Positions 13,026-24,017 of a DNA stretch of 64,000 bases are shown here, in pieces; position 1 is the first letter of the stretch; each line of letters begins with the position of its first letter. This DNA comes from Marsupella aquatica. Taxonomy: Eukaryota > Marchantiophyta. The stretch is taken from the NCBI GenBank assembly GCA_973895155.1, contig OZ316897.1:10912001-10976000 (forward strand), read 5' to 3'. The notes below the pieces were generated by a model that saw only the letters and a list, made by a program, of their open reading frames with translations, made no database searches and was not told where the DNA came from. The position numbers and the translations under genes are program-made.

Positions 13026-13320
13026 TGGAGCGTTACTGCTTAGGAACATTCGGGTATTTTATCTCGTTCTCCCCGAAAGGGATTTGATAGCACATCTCAG
13101 CGTCTGACTGACGAGCTACTGAAGTGAGAGGAAGGTGGCGGAGGTGGAATTGTTAGTTTGTGTCGAGAGGATTGGGTGTCTTATCTGAGAGGTGATCGCA
13201 GCTCCTCGGCCACCGACGAGATAAGCGCGCTGCTGAAGTGAGGAGGGGGGAAGAAGAAGGAGGAGGAATTGCAGAATCGCATTGCGGAGCTGGCTGTCGA
13301 CCGCAGCCGGAGGAGGCAGG

Positions 13321-13418
13321 ATCTCGGTTGGTCGATAGAGGAGGGAATTGCTACGGACTGGAGAAGAGGATCTCGGTTGGTCGATAGAGGAGGGAATTGC
13401 TACGGACTGGAGAAGAGG
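13321..13418. repeat. Perfect 49-bp tandem duplication in the G6PDH leader region
   Basis: Two identical 49-base units, 13321-13369 and 13370-13418, each start ATCTCGGTTGGTCGATAGAG and end GACTGGAGAAGAGG. Just downstream, GGGCGTCGGACCTCGCCA is repeated at about 13472-13508, then a GGGAA-rich polypurine tract reaches almost to the ATG. Identity of the units implies a recent duplication. Confidence 0.9.
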
Positions 13419-13570
13419 CTGGAGCTCGGTGTCGAATGAGATTGTTTCGGAGGTGATCTGTTGAGATTTTTGGGCGTCGGACCTCGCCAGGGCGTCGGAC
13501 CTCGCCAAGGAAAGGAAAAGGAAGGGAAGGGAAGGGAAGGGGGGGAAAGGGAAGGGACGGGAAGGGCGCC

Positions 13571-15145
13571 ATGTCGGTGCTGACTCCTGAGAGCGTAGTG
13601 ACGCCGGAATCACGCCGGCTCGCGACGGAGACTCTAACGAAAGCTGGAAGCGCGACGAAAATCCCCGGGCAGCTGATCTCTAGTGGAGGAGGAGGCACTC
13701 TGTCGATCATAGTGGTGGGAGCGTCCGGTGATCTGGCGAAGAAGAAGACGTTCCCTGCTCTCTTCAATCTGTTTAGGCAGGGATTTCTGCCTTCGCACCA
13801 GGTGCGCGTCTTTGGGTATGCTCGATCGGAGCTATCTAGTGAGGAGCTTCGGAAGCGATTGCGTGGGTTCCTCAAGGCGAAAGATCCATCGGTCGTTGAT
13901 TCCTTCTTGGAATTGGTGACTTATACAGCAGGGGCTTACGACAGCACGGAGGGATTTCAGAAGCTGGAGAAAGAAGTCGTCTCGCATGAGGAAATTGTGC
14001 GAGCCGGTGGGGAAGCCAATCAGAGATTGTTCTACCTCGCGCTGCCTCCCTCGGTATATCCTCAGGTGAGCACTATGATTCGACAGAATAACATGAATCA
14101 GCATGGTTGGACTCGGGTCATTGTGGAGAAGCCATTTGGAAAGGACTTGGAGTCATCTGAAGAGTTGAGTAGGCAGCTGGGAGAGCTATTCACGGAGGAA
14201 CAGCTCTACAGGATTGATCATTATTTGGGTAAGGAGATCGTGCAGAATCTGCTAGTGATGCGGTTTGCCAATCGGTTTTTTTTGCCAATGTGGAACCGTG
14301 ACAATATTGCGAACATTCAGATTGTCTTCAAAGAGGACTTTGGAACAGAGGGACGAGGTGGGTACTTTGACCAGTATGGAATTGTGAGGGATATCATCCA
14401 AAATCATCTGCTGCAGGTCCTCTCTCTTGTTGCCATGGAGAAACCTTTGTCACTCAGCCCAGAGCACGTCAGAGATGAGAAAGTGAAGCTTTTGAAGGCT
14501 GTGAAACTGATAAACGACGACGATGTTGTCCTGGGTCAGTACCAGGGTTACAAGGATGACCCTGGTGTTCCAAAGGATTCCAACACGCCGACCTTTGCTC
14601 AATTGGTGGTCCATATCAACAACGAGCGATGGGATGGTGTGCCATTCATTGTCAAAGCTGGGAAGGCCATGGACTCTAAGAAGGTGGAAATTCGAGTTCA
14701 GTTCAAAGATGTTCCTGGTGACATCTTCACGTGCAAAAACCAGGGCCGGAATGAATTCGTCATGAGGCTGCAACCTTCTGAAGCAATGTACATGAAGCTG
14801 ACTGTGAAGAAGCCTGGACTTGATATGGCAGCAACACAGAGTGAGTTGGACCTGTCCTACAAGCAGAGGTATCAAGACATTGTCATTCCTGAAGCTTACG
14901 AGAGACTTTTACTGGACACAATCAGAGGAGACCAACAACATTTTGTGAGGAGAGATGAGCTCTACCAAGCATGGAAGATTTTCACTCCTCTGCTGCACAG
15001 AATTGATGAAGGTTTGTTAAAGAGTGTCGAATATCCTCAAGGGTCTCGAGGACCCAAGGAAGCGGACGACGTCCTCTATAAGCACGGATATGTGAGGACG
15101 CAAGGTTACATATGGATCCCTCCCACGTTGAGAGCTGCCTTCTAG
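13571..15145 (+). CDS. G6PD: Glucose-6-phosphate dehydrogenase, cytosolic type, intronless
   Basis: A single uninterrupted 524-codon frame. G6PDH oxidises glucose-6-phosphate to 6-phosphogluconolactone with NADP+, the entry step of the oxidative pentose phosphate pathway. GASGDLA at residues 50-56 is the dinucleotide-binding motif, EKPFG lies at 186-190, and RIDHYLGKE at 214-222 is the substrate-binding and catalytic signature with the active-site His. The length suits the family. There is no clear plastid transit peptide, and I see only one cysteine (in FTCKNQ), so the redox-regulatory cysteine pair of plastid isoforms is absent. This points to the cytosolic form. The lack of introns is odd, since flowering-plant cytosolic G6PDH genes are known to have many. 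A retrocopy origin is possible, but the frame is intact. Confidence 0.95.
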   Translation: MSVLTPESVVTPESRRLATETLTKAGSATKIPGQLISSGGGGTLSIIVVGASGDLAKKKTFPALFNLFRQGFLPSHQVRVFGYARSELSSEELRKRLRGFLKAKDPSVVDSFLELVTYTAGAYDSTEGFQKLEKEVVSHEEIVRAGGEANQRLFYLALPPSVYPQVSTMIRQNNMNQHGWTRVIVEKPFGKDLESSEELSRQLGELFTEEQLYRIDHYLGKEIVQNLLVMRFANRFFLPMWNRDNIANIQIVFKEDFGTEGRGGYFDQYGIVRDIIQNHLLQVLSLVAMEKPLSLSPEHVRDEKVKLLKAVKLINDDDVVLGQYQGYKDDPGVPKDSNTPTFAQLVVHINNERWDGVPFIVKAGKAMDSKKVEIRVQFKDVPGDIFTCKNQGRNEFVMRLQPSEAMYMKLTVKKPGLDMAATQSELDLSYKQRYQDIVIPEAYERLLLDTIRGDQQHFVRRDELYQAWKIFTPLLHRIDEGLLKSVEYPQGSRGPKEADDVLYKHGYVRTQGYIWIPPTLRAAF

Positions 15146-15429
15146 GCTGTAACTCTAGCCGAGACTCACATAGCGAAAGTTTTTTAGAAAAGTAAATAAT
15201 AATGTAGTGGCAGGTGAAATCACCATATCTGACGTCTGCAGTCTGCAATCTACTCTGATTCGTGTTGTGCGTATTGGGATTTGTTAATGAAGGCCAGCAG
15301 AGCAGTGGCGACTACGAGCATTGGCGACTACTCTACTGTCCTCCTAGTCCTGTAATTTATGGTCCCTTTGTATGTGAATCTGGTCAGTGGTAACGCCATT
15401 GTTGCTGTTTGCGTCGAGATTGTGGCTCC

Positions 15430-15435
15430 AATAAA
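15430..15435 (+). terminator. Putative polyadenylation signal of G6PDH
   Basis: AATAAA about 285 bases after the G6PDH stop, in the context CCAATAAATTTGC. The sequence between is ordinary 3' UTR-like DNA. Another candidate, AAGTAAATAATAATG, sits near 15190. Confidence 0.35.
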
Positions 15436-15649
15436 TTTGCGGGCTTGAAGTGTCGTTTATGGCCACTGTGTTTACTACTTTGATATGTGAATTCACTAAA
15501 CCAAACAGTGGCAGTGAGGACAGTTATAGTGCTTGTTAATCATGTCCGTAATGGTCGCATGGTATGGCTAGATTTATTAATAATAGCCAGTTTGTTATTC
15601 GCAATGGATCTTCTAAACCAAATGATTATCAGTTGTGATTAGAAAATGT

Positions 15650-18000
15650 GGCGCTTCAGGAGTGCAAGCTTCAGCAGTTCGCTTAAAGCACTCTTCGACT
15701 ACAGTTGGTTGTCGGTATCTACCAATGGCGATTTGACTTCGAGAATGAACCAAAGTCTTCTGTAACTTGGCCAGAAAAGGATTCCCTAATTTTCAATAGC
15801 AGGTTGTGCATGGACTTGGAGGAGGGGATAGAATTCACCTCAGATGCCTATAAGAACTGGTTTTTGATGTCATGTAACGATAGTTTACCACCTTGTCAAG
15901 TGATCTTTTTGAAGAGAAACACGAGTACAGTGATTAACTGTCAACTGAATTCTTCATTTGATGGACCTTGGATGGTCAGTCTCAATGTCAGCACTAGACT
16001 TATCAACCCAGTTTCTAATGGATAACAATAAAAAGTTGGACGTATAAAATCCGATGTTCGCTTCGTCAATGGGCTGAGAAGATGCGAGGAACAGACTGGT
16101 GCTTTCAATATTGTCAACGACAATGACCCCTTCATCTGTAATCTCACCCCAGAGGTACAACGGCCCTCCGTTTTCAGACAGTGCACTTCTCGAATTGTTG
16201 CCTTCCCATGGACAGTATCGAGTGACCACAGATGCATTGCATGGTTGTAGACTTAGTTGGGTTCTGGAATTCCAAAAGAAGGCATCGAAACAAAGCACCA
16301 GTGTGAGGTTTGAGAAGACAATGCTGCTGGTGGAGTACGATCTGATAAGCCTAAAGATCGTTGTACTCGAGAGAGTTGCACCTGTACATGCCGACTTTGC
16401 GGGCCACATATGGTTTTCCCTTGTCCTCCTATGCATCGATACAATACGAACAACTCTGTACTTTTGCAGCAGGTGGTACTTCTGCTGCCAATCGCCCAAA
16501 GTCGTAGTCTTCTGGATTGGAACTGAACTTCTGCATTGCTTGGACCTGCAAGACATGAAACGACAGACTGATGATGATAACAAAGGTGACCGCAAGCGAC
16601 ATCCAGAACGAATACAGCACCACCCACGACAGCATTTGGCGAATGTGTCTGGCTCACTGCACACCTATTCAACCGATGATTTGTATGAGACAGTGTATCT
16701 TGAATCCTTCTAGACCATGATGGCAGGTCGAAAGAAGCCGATGAATGTGAAACTGATACATTCAAGAGAAACTGCTCCTCGACAAGGTTGTCTAAAGCTA
16801 GCTAGTACCAAGATTGCACTTAGCTGAACTCTTAGTCTCATGTGACGAACTGTTGCTGCTGTCTCCTTCCTTCCTTCCTGCCCGTCCCATTGAACACACA
16901 TCTCAAGGGAAGCGAATCTCGAGGCGTTTTTTCTTACCTCGAAGTGGTAACTTACGTTTTTCATGAAAAACCCCAAAAGTCTTCCATAAAAGGCGGTCCT
17001 GAGCTGGGCTCCAGAGGTCAGTGGAAAGCTGGATGTGTCCACTTATGGCCTCAGAAAGTGCCAAACCGAAGCCAAACCTCCCAGAAAGAGGGAACCGGTT
17101 GCTCTAATCTACTGCTGCAGAGTCTAAATGAGCTGCACCATATGTTGTGTGTCTTTTCATTGACCAAATGGGTAGCCACCTTCTCTCCGTAGAAACTTTC
17201 TTGCAGTGAGATTCTGCAAACTGGTCCAACTCTATGCCTTGACCACTACTTGTGATCCGTGAATCAAAACCAACAGACGGTTTCAAGAGATGCATTTTGA
17301 TCTCCAGCGCATTTACGTGCTGAACTGTCTTCTCCTAGGAAATATATTACTTCTTACTCCCGGTGCCCACTTCAAGCTCTCAATCTCGCATCTTTGTGAT
17401 ACTCAATTTGATTGGCAAGTTGAATTTTATGCAACAATGCTCTAGACCCCAAGAAAAATTAGTACACTGACCTCACCGAAGCTTTACATTACAGGAGAGA
17501 CGTTCAAACTGTCGTGGAGCTCAAATTTCAAATCGTTACTCAATTCGGCCAGATCCAAACCCAAACAGAGCATGATGCCATGACTTGGATCAAGACTTAC
17601 GCGAGGTTCTGAAAGAGCAGCGATGCAGAAAGGAAGCTGTAACCACGACTGTTTAGCCTTTGCCCAGATAATTCTCTCTTCTTCTCCACGTTCGAAGAAC
17701 AAGAATATTGCCAAATTGCTACAGTCCCATATCAAGAGGTCCGGAAATAACACGGTTTTTCACCGAGCGGTGTCACCCACCGACCGTAGGCCTTCCGATA
17801 ACCAGTAATTGAACAAGACTAAGGATAGCTGCTTACGTGAGCATTCCTTTGATTCATTGGGAAGCTACCGGGTGTCCTCCATTTTTTACATTAATCCACG
17901 AGCTGGAAAGCAAAGGACGCTTTTGCTTGCACAAATGGGGACCACATCTACTGCCCTCGATCATGCCATTCAACGAGGACAAACTTCGATGTGAACTTAT
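15650..18000. other. Unresolved region with coding-like frames on both strands
   Basis: Several frames look partly coding but do not assemble. Plus 15705-16025 is rich in N-glycosylation sequons (NDS, NTS, NSS, NVS) and could be an extracellular-domain exon. Minus 15954-16664 and minus 16429-16635 overlap it; the latter has a hydrophobic run (SLAVTFVIIISLSFHVL) like a membrane anchor. Minus 17484-17753 reads plausibly up to a good donor (CGC then GTAAGT). None is recognised. A decayed minus-strand membrane-protein gene is one reading, chance frames another. Confidence 0.25.
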
Positions 18001-18299
18001 GGAGGATTGAGCTAGACAAGAGCCGGAGCATAAAGTTTAGGAGTCGACTTATCGAGGAATGAGTCAAAAGGGGACTCGGATCAAGTCGAGAGGACTTATT
18101 CTTCTCTGTTTGCTGTTCTTTTCCGAGCTTGTGTTGGTCTCAATGATGACTGCAGAACTTGGATTCCTTTGACAGGAGGAGGAAAGTGATCTGCAGGTTC
18201 TTCAAATAGACGGCAATGGCGACCAGACTTAGTATTTTCATGATCCTTTGAGAAGTTGAGAATTGGAGTTCTTAATCGTCGTTCTCATGCGATTGCGAG

Positions 18300-19810
18300 A
18301 TGTATCTGCTAACGATGTCTGATCTTTTAGCCCTTGGGCTTGGGCTCATCAGTGCTTGCCTCCTGGCTTCCACCGCTGCCGTCTTGCCGGCAGAGGCCAG
18401 AACAACAACGACATCGACACCAACCGAACTGAATGGGTCGAATTTCACCTACCCTTGGCCTGTGGCGCTCTACAAATTCAACTCGCAGAACCAGCAACTT
18501 GAAATGGCTTACATGGACGTTCGCCCCAAGACTCCAAACCGCCGCACCGTCGTCCTCTTGCATGGGAAGAACTTCTGCGGCGCGACGTGGAAGCAGACCG
18601 CCATCGTCCTCCTCGAAGCCGGCTACCGGGTCGTCATTCCGGATCAGATTGGCTTCTGCAAATCCAGCAAGCCTCAGAGGTACTGATACGTTTCGCTTCG
18701 CCAGTGTAGATAATGCAGGAGAATAAATTCTTAAGGTTAAAAAGGAAGGTGCTGCTTATAGACAATTGGTGCCAAGAATCAAAGACAGGGAGGATAAACT
18801 TTAGAGGCCAATTGTCAACAAATTGAGGAAAGAATCAAGAGGGACAGAATAAAGCTAAGAGGTCAATGAAAACTTGTTGAATTGAGGAGAGCATGAAGAG
18901 GGTCATCCAATTAAGTTTATAGGTCATCTTTCCGTCTTAAATCTGAGCAAAGGATTGGATGGGCTCAGAGTCATAGGCCGTGCTATGGGTGGGATGACCT
19001 CTAATCTTCATCCTGCCCCTCTTGATTCTTTCCTCAACAAGTTGACAAAGCAGAGAATGCGAAAACTGTAGACTCTAACAGAGAATGTGAAACCTATCGA
19101 GGAGCTTAAAGGTTCTAATAATTTGCATAATTGCGCATGACAGGTACCAGTTCAGCCTCCAACAGTTGGCATTAAACACTTTCGACCTACTGCATAGCAT
19201 AGGAGTGGAAGGGCTCACAGTCATGGGCCATTCAATGGGTGGGATGCTCGCCACACGATTCGCATTGATGTATCCCTCGAACACAACGGACTTGATCCTA
19301 GTCGATCCGATTGGACTTGAGGATTGGAAGGCTCTCGGGGTCCCATACCAAAGCATAGACAGAAGTTACATTGGCGAGCATGCAAGCAACTACAGCTCAA
19401 TCAGGACATACGAGCAATCAACATATTACGTTGGAAAGTGGTCAGCCGCCTATGATGTCTGGGTGGACATGCTGGTAAACATTTACAAAGGGCCGGAGGC
19501 TGTCCAGTTTGCGTGGAATCAGGCTCTTGTGACTGATATGCTCTTAACTCAGCCGGTTGTGTACGAGTTCCCTCTGCTGAAGATGCCAACGCTGCTACTC
19601 ATAGGGGACAAGGACAACACTGCTATTGGCAAGGCCTGGTCCCCCCCTGCAGTCCGGGCACGGCTGGGGCACTATGAGGTGCTGGGCAAGGAAGTTGTTA
19701 AAATGATTTCCGATGGAACGCTGATTGAATTTCCGGATTTGGGCCATGCTCCACAGATTGAAGCTCCGGAGCGATTTCATGCAGCACTCATGGGTTGGCT
19801 TAAGGGATAG
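18300..19810 (+). CDS. Secreted alpha/beta-fold hydrolase, bacterial-like, two exons
   Basis: Exons 18300-18679 and 19144-19810 join (GT-AG) to 348 residues. The ATG at 18300 (a second in frame at 18315) precedes a hydrophobic leader ending near Ala33, so secretion is likely. The family hydrolyses ester, epoxide or C-C bonds; the substrate here is unknown. Visible motifs are the oxyanion-hole segment LLHGKNFCG, the nucleophile elbow GHSMGG with Ser157, the acid in GDKD (Asp284 likely) and the catalytic His328 in DLGHAPQ. The cap region and the stretch DMLLTQPVVYEFPLLKMPTL closely resemble, from memory, bacterial alpha/beta hydrolases rather than plant ones. I therefore infer bacterial ancestry with later intron gain. 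The intron is odd and is described separately. Confidence 0.85.
18811..19049. repeat. Inverted repeat and decayed self-copy inside the hydrolase intron
   Basis: Arms 18811-18847 and 19013-19049 are reverse complements at about 32 of 37 positions, so the intron could fold into a hairpin. Between them, 18961-18996 matches exon 2 bases 19211-19246 at 31 of 36 positions. In the same frame it would read GRAMGG where the enzyme has GHSMGG, so the nucleophile serine is lost. Left of that, a second diverged copy of the arm-type sequence (AATTGAGGAGAGCATGAAGA) lies near 18876. Confidence 0.75.
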
Positions 19811-22800
19811 ATTGATGCACAGAATAGGTACAGGAAAACTGTAGAGTCAAGAGTGTGGTGCCTAAAATGTGGCAGATTGAACGAGTCCAATCGAATGAGA
19901 TTCAAGTTGAGTTCAATTGTAGAATTTAAATGGGATCCCATCAATTTGAAAGGGTTTTCGACCAATTGAGTCCCATCTTAGAAATATGGTGATAAGAGAA
20001 CGTTTTTTGCAGAATCATGTTCGGAACCAGTTGACTTTGATTGTGCCACTCTGTGCATGCGAAAACCTCAAAGCAGATGCGCATACAACTTTGGATCACC
20101 ACCTTTTCAACACTTCGTTCAACATGGGATGAGTTTTGGCAGGGAGCGTTACAGCACAAGTGGGCTACCCCTGCTTCTAAATTTCCAAATTGATACTATC
20201 ACTGCCAAAAGTACCTTCAGAATCCGGTGAGATGAATGATCCAGAGGCACACTCCTGACAATTCTGCTGCACAGCACACTCTCTGCGTTCACATATTTTC
20301 GATGAGCAATCTGCATAAAGGCAGTGGAAGTAACTTCATGAGGTCTCTTTCTGCAATCATCTCTGAGAGCTCAGGCCTTCACCACTGTACCAACGTTTAC
20401 TTCAATTTGTTCTTTTTAGAGACTAGCAGTCTGTCGGGGGAATGCTTTCGCAAGGAGTCCATAGTGCAGTGTGATACTGGGATCCATTTCAGTTTGTAGC
20501 CAATTTGTCCCAAGCTCTTCTTGACAGCGATGTTGGACTGGTGATATTCTGCATAATGGTCGGAGGTTGTTGACCTCGTGAAGTTATCTGACTAGATTCT
20601 ACCACAATGAAGGCTTATTTATAGGCTTCTTGGGAAGCTCGGGGACGAAGCTATATGGCAGAGCGAAAGGATAACTATGTGCTTACACTCGACAGGATGA
20701 GCAAAATGGCTGGCACGACTGGAAATTTATTTATTTCAAATACTCCTCAGACATAACTTGCTTTTTTGTAAGCTCAAAGAGATTGACAGATCTCCAAATT
20801 CCTCGTCACTCTTCTCATTCTCTTCCTGGGATTTGACCCAGGAAACTTCTTCAAATTAACTCAGAGGTCGTCCATTTAATTTATCGTCACTCTCGGTGAG
20901 ATTCTATCAGATCAGGCGAAGTGTGAAGAAATAGAACTCTTAAAATGAGAATATTATCAGGATAGGATAAATAGCCTAACTTTGGTTCGTATTAATGCTT
21001 CTGAAATCTAAACCGGCTTCGGGCTCCTAAATAGAGTCATCATCATTATATAAGGCACTTGATCGTTCTATTGATTTTAAGCACCTCCTGCATATGTCAT
21101 GAAAGAAGTCGGTTAGCAAGCAGAGATTCGTTCCCAGCAATTGGCATTGCAAGCAGAGAAGAACAATGGTGAGAACACAACAGATTGTCAAAACGCGGGC
21201 TGATTCGTATCTTCCATCCTTACCACTACTGTAGTCATCACAGTAAGCTTACCGTCCGACTCCTCAAATGCTTTGGTTTCGACTCTCCTCATTGCCATTT
21301 AAAGGACTAGGGAGGCTCTAGGCAAGGCTCCAGGTAGCCAGCTTTGATTATGTCCAGACTCCAAGATTTCAATCAGGCACGCACATGCAAACTAATGTAC
21401 TGGGAAGCGTAATCATGAAATAGCAATATGGGAGTGATTTCATTGTCTCAAAGCATTTAGGGGAACTTTGCTTCCCGTTGTCCTCACTTTCGTAAGTTTA
21501 ACGAGGGTGCAAACCCTTTAACTTTTGTCGCTTCATGATCCAAACGTCATCACTTCGGGACGACAATTGGTGACGTAAATGTACTCTAGCTCTCAATCAC
21601 CTATCGAATCTTACAGTCAGGAGCCCACTCTGGGATGAAGCGTAACTAATAACTTGCCAACCAAACCTAGAGTCTCGAGCCTATGATCTAGAGTGAAACC
21701 TGAAAATCTAACTAAATCTAATTACTATTTGTTCTTGGACCCCTTGGTTTTGTTGATAATTAGTTAATGGACCCTTTGGAATTTAAAGCCCCGATAGACA
21801 GAAACGTTTGATAAAAAGCCATGATGGACAAACACAACCTAAAAAACCATGATGGACAAACACAACCTGGATGGACACAGAACAAACCTAAGATTGTGCT
21901 TGTAGAACAAACCTAAGATTGTGCTTGTATAACACTCTTTTCACTTGTGCTCCAATGGTGACATGTAAGGAGCTGTCTGACCGGGAGCAGAAGGTTTTTG
22001 GTTGTTTCTTCCCATAGTGTGTCCAGGCAGGAGCAATGGAGGAGGTTAAAAGTACTTAACGTAATGTCTAAATCTCGGTTTGCTTCATTTCATTATACAC
22101 CTGTAATCCATTTTGGGTGTCATTAGGGATTGGTGTTACAGTGTCAACAGGCTGTGTCCATCCGGGTTGTCCCTACAAACGTTTGTGTCTATCCTGGCTT
22201 TAAGTTTGGACCCTTTGGTTATTTAACGGGTTGGAACAATTGAGAGTCACATATTGGAGATGGTTTGAATATGAAGATCAGAGTACAAAGATCAAATGAA
22301 GGATTCTGAAGGAAATGGGTTTCAAGGTAGTCAGGATACTTTCAATTTCATTAATGACAAAGAAGAAATTATTTATGGCATAAGTACATGCAAAATGTTA
22401 CTTTGGTACTTTCATGTCAACTCCATCTAACATTTCTACCTCCATGCAAAATGTTAGATAACTGAAAGGTTTATTAGGTTCCCTTGGTATTCCTTTGTTC
22501 CTAGTAACCACAGTATTTCTTAGGTTCCCTTGGTACTCCTCTATCCATAGAGTCCATGCAAAAAGCTACAGAAAGTCAAAGGATTTCTTTCTATCAATGG
22601 TTAATCATTTAAAAAAAACTGTCAATTAAACATAAAATTCAAATTTTTTTTACTGAAAACACTTACATCATTCACAACCCATCCAAAAATTATTTTTGTA
22701 TACCTCTTTCTTTTTTTATTTGAAGTATTATTTTTCTATGTATATTATTTTTACTATCTATTTTTCCTTGCCACGCCTCAAAACAACTTGTAAGGTTTGG

Positions 22801-22910
22801 TTCTGTTGCACAATGAGCCGTTTTTGTGTGTGGCCAATAGCAATGACCTGGCTATCCGTGTTCCTATGGATTTTGGAAGGAGATTCCCATGGGTTTCGGT
22901 AATAAATTTG
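19811..22910. other. Gene-free stretch with minisatellites
   Basis: No supported gene. Two short tandem pairs sit side by side: CCATGATGGACAAACACAAC units at 21819 and 21847 (period 28), and AGAACAAACCTAAGATTGTG units at 21879 and 21904 (period 25). A/T-rich, low-complexity DNA follows near 22620-22760. ORFs such as 20236-20499 have no recognisable features. Confidence 0.55.
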
Positions 22911-23222
22911 CATTCCAAAGTTACACTAAGGAACCTATGATCTAGATTGAACCCCCAAAATCTAACTAATAATAAATTAGCCATCCAAAGTTACACTATA
23001 GAGCCTATGCTCTAGAGTGAACCCCCAAAATCCAACTAACAATCGTTTAGCTAGCCAAAGTTACACTATGGAGCCTATGATTTACGTGCATGAAAATCAC
23101 CTGGAAATCGCCTGGAAATCGCCTGGAAATCTAATCAAAAATAAATTAATAATTCAAAGTGTCCGGAAATGTAGCTAGCAATAAATTAGTAACACAAAGT
23201 GCCCGGAAATCTAGCTAATAAT
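22911..23222. repeat. 70-bp tandem repeats and shorter satellites
   Basis: CCAAAGTTACACTA recurs at 22915, 22985 and 23055, each followed by GCCTATG or ACCTATG and, in the first two, by GAACCCCCAAAAT, giving a period of 70. Directly after come three TGGAAATCGCC-type units near 23101-23131. Then two AATTCAAAGTG/ACACAAAGTG blocks with CCGGAAAT(G/C)TAGCTA follow. A lone diverged relative (GAGCCTATGATCTAGAGTG) lies at about 21677. Confidence 0.8.
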
Positions 23223-24017
23223 TAGCAATCCAAAAATTGCCCTTCCCCTTTCTTCTCCCCTCCCTCTATTGGGTTTATGTGCCTCTGGGACCCTCCCGTT
23301 ATTGGGTTTATTTGCCTCTGGGATCCTGGGCTCGGCGTTTTTGTCTTTTGGCACTTGATATATAATCAAAAACTGTTTTGAGTCTATGATCTTGACTCTG
23401 GGTAGATGCAAGTTTCAAAGTGTGAAACAGGTGGGGGAAGTGTGTCTCTTGTGTCTCTTTGGGTGGCGGCAAGGTTGTGAGGAAGGCATCCATGGGCCTG
23501 AGCAAAGCAGGGAGGGAAAGGAACCATATGAGCCTGAGCAAAGCTCGTCCAATGTTATGGACACTCGCAGTACCGTCATCAGATCACCCTAGCTACAGCA
23601 GCTTCTTTTGACACTAAGAAAGGTCCGTGATCTGCCGAACAACTAACAAAGATAACGTAGAAGACAAGCTCCCTCTGATTCTGGTACGAACGAATGATCT
23701 TCAGACAGAAGCCCTCGTAAGGCTCGTATCCCCTGAGCCTGGTCCGAAAGAATGATTTTCAGACACAAGCCCTCGTATCAAACCTTCATGCATCGCTGGG
23801 CATGGAGAGTTGACAGAGATTGTTAAAGCTCCCTCCATACCATACTTGAGGATTTAAAGTTGGCGACGATCCAATGTCTGGAAGCGCACAAGCAGAAGAT
23901 CATAGGATTGACAAGCATAGATCGAGCAATCATCCTTTGATAACGAAATCACACATTGTCCTGGAAGCAATTCAAGCACGTTCCCACCATTCTGGTTGAT
24001 TGGTACTCGATCCCATC
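23223..24017. other. Upstream region of the SDR gene with a ~60-bp duplication
   Basis: Copies at 23671-23719 and 23730-23778 share CTGGT(A/C)CGAA, GAATGAT(C/T)TTCAGACA and AAGCCCTCGTA. A ~37-base doublet with TATTGGGTTTAT and TGCCTCTGGGA lies near 23268-23325. No promoter element was assigned; the SDR start codon follows at 24018. Confidence 0.6.

Noticed and set aside
13116-13875. Two long minus-strand ORFs over the G6PDH leader and start
   Set aside because: They are proline/serine-rich by-products of the purine-rich repeats and run antisense to a certain gene.
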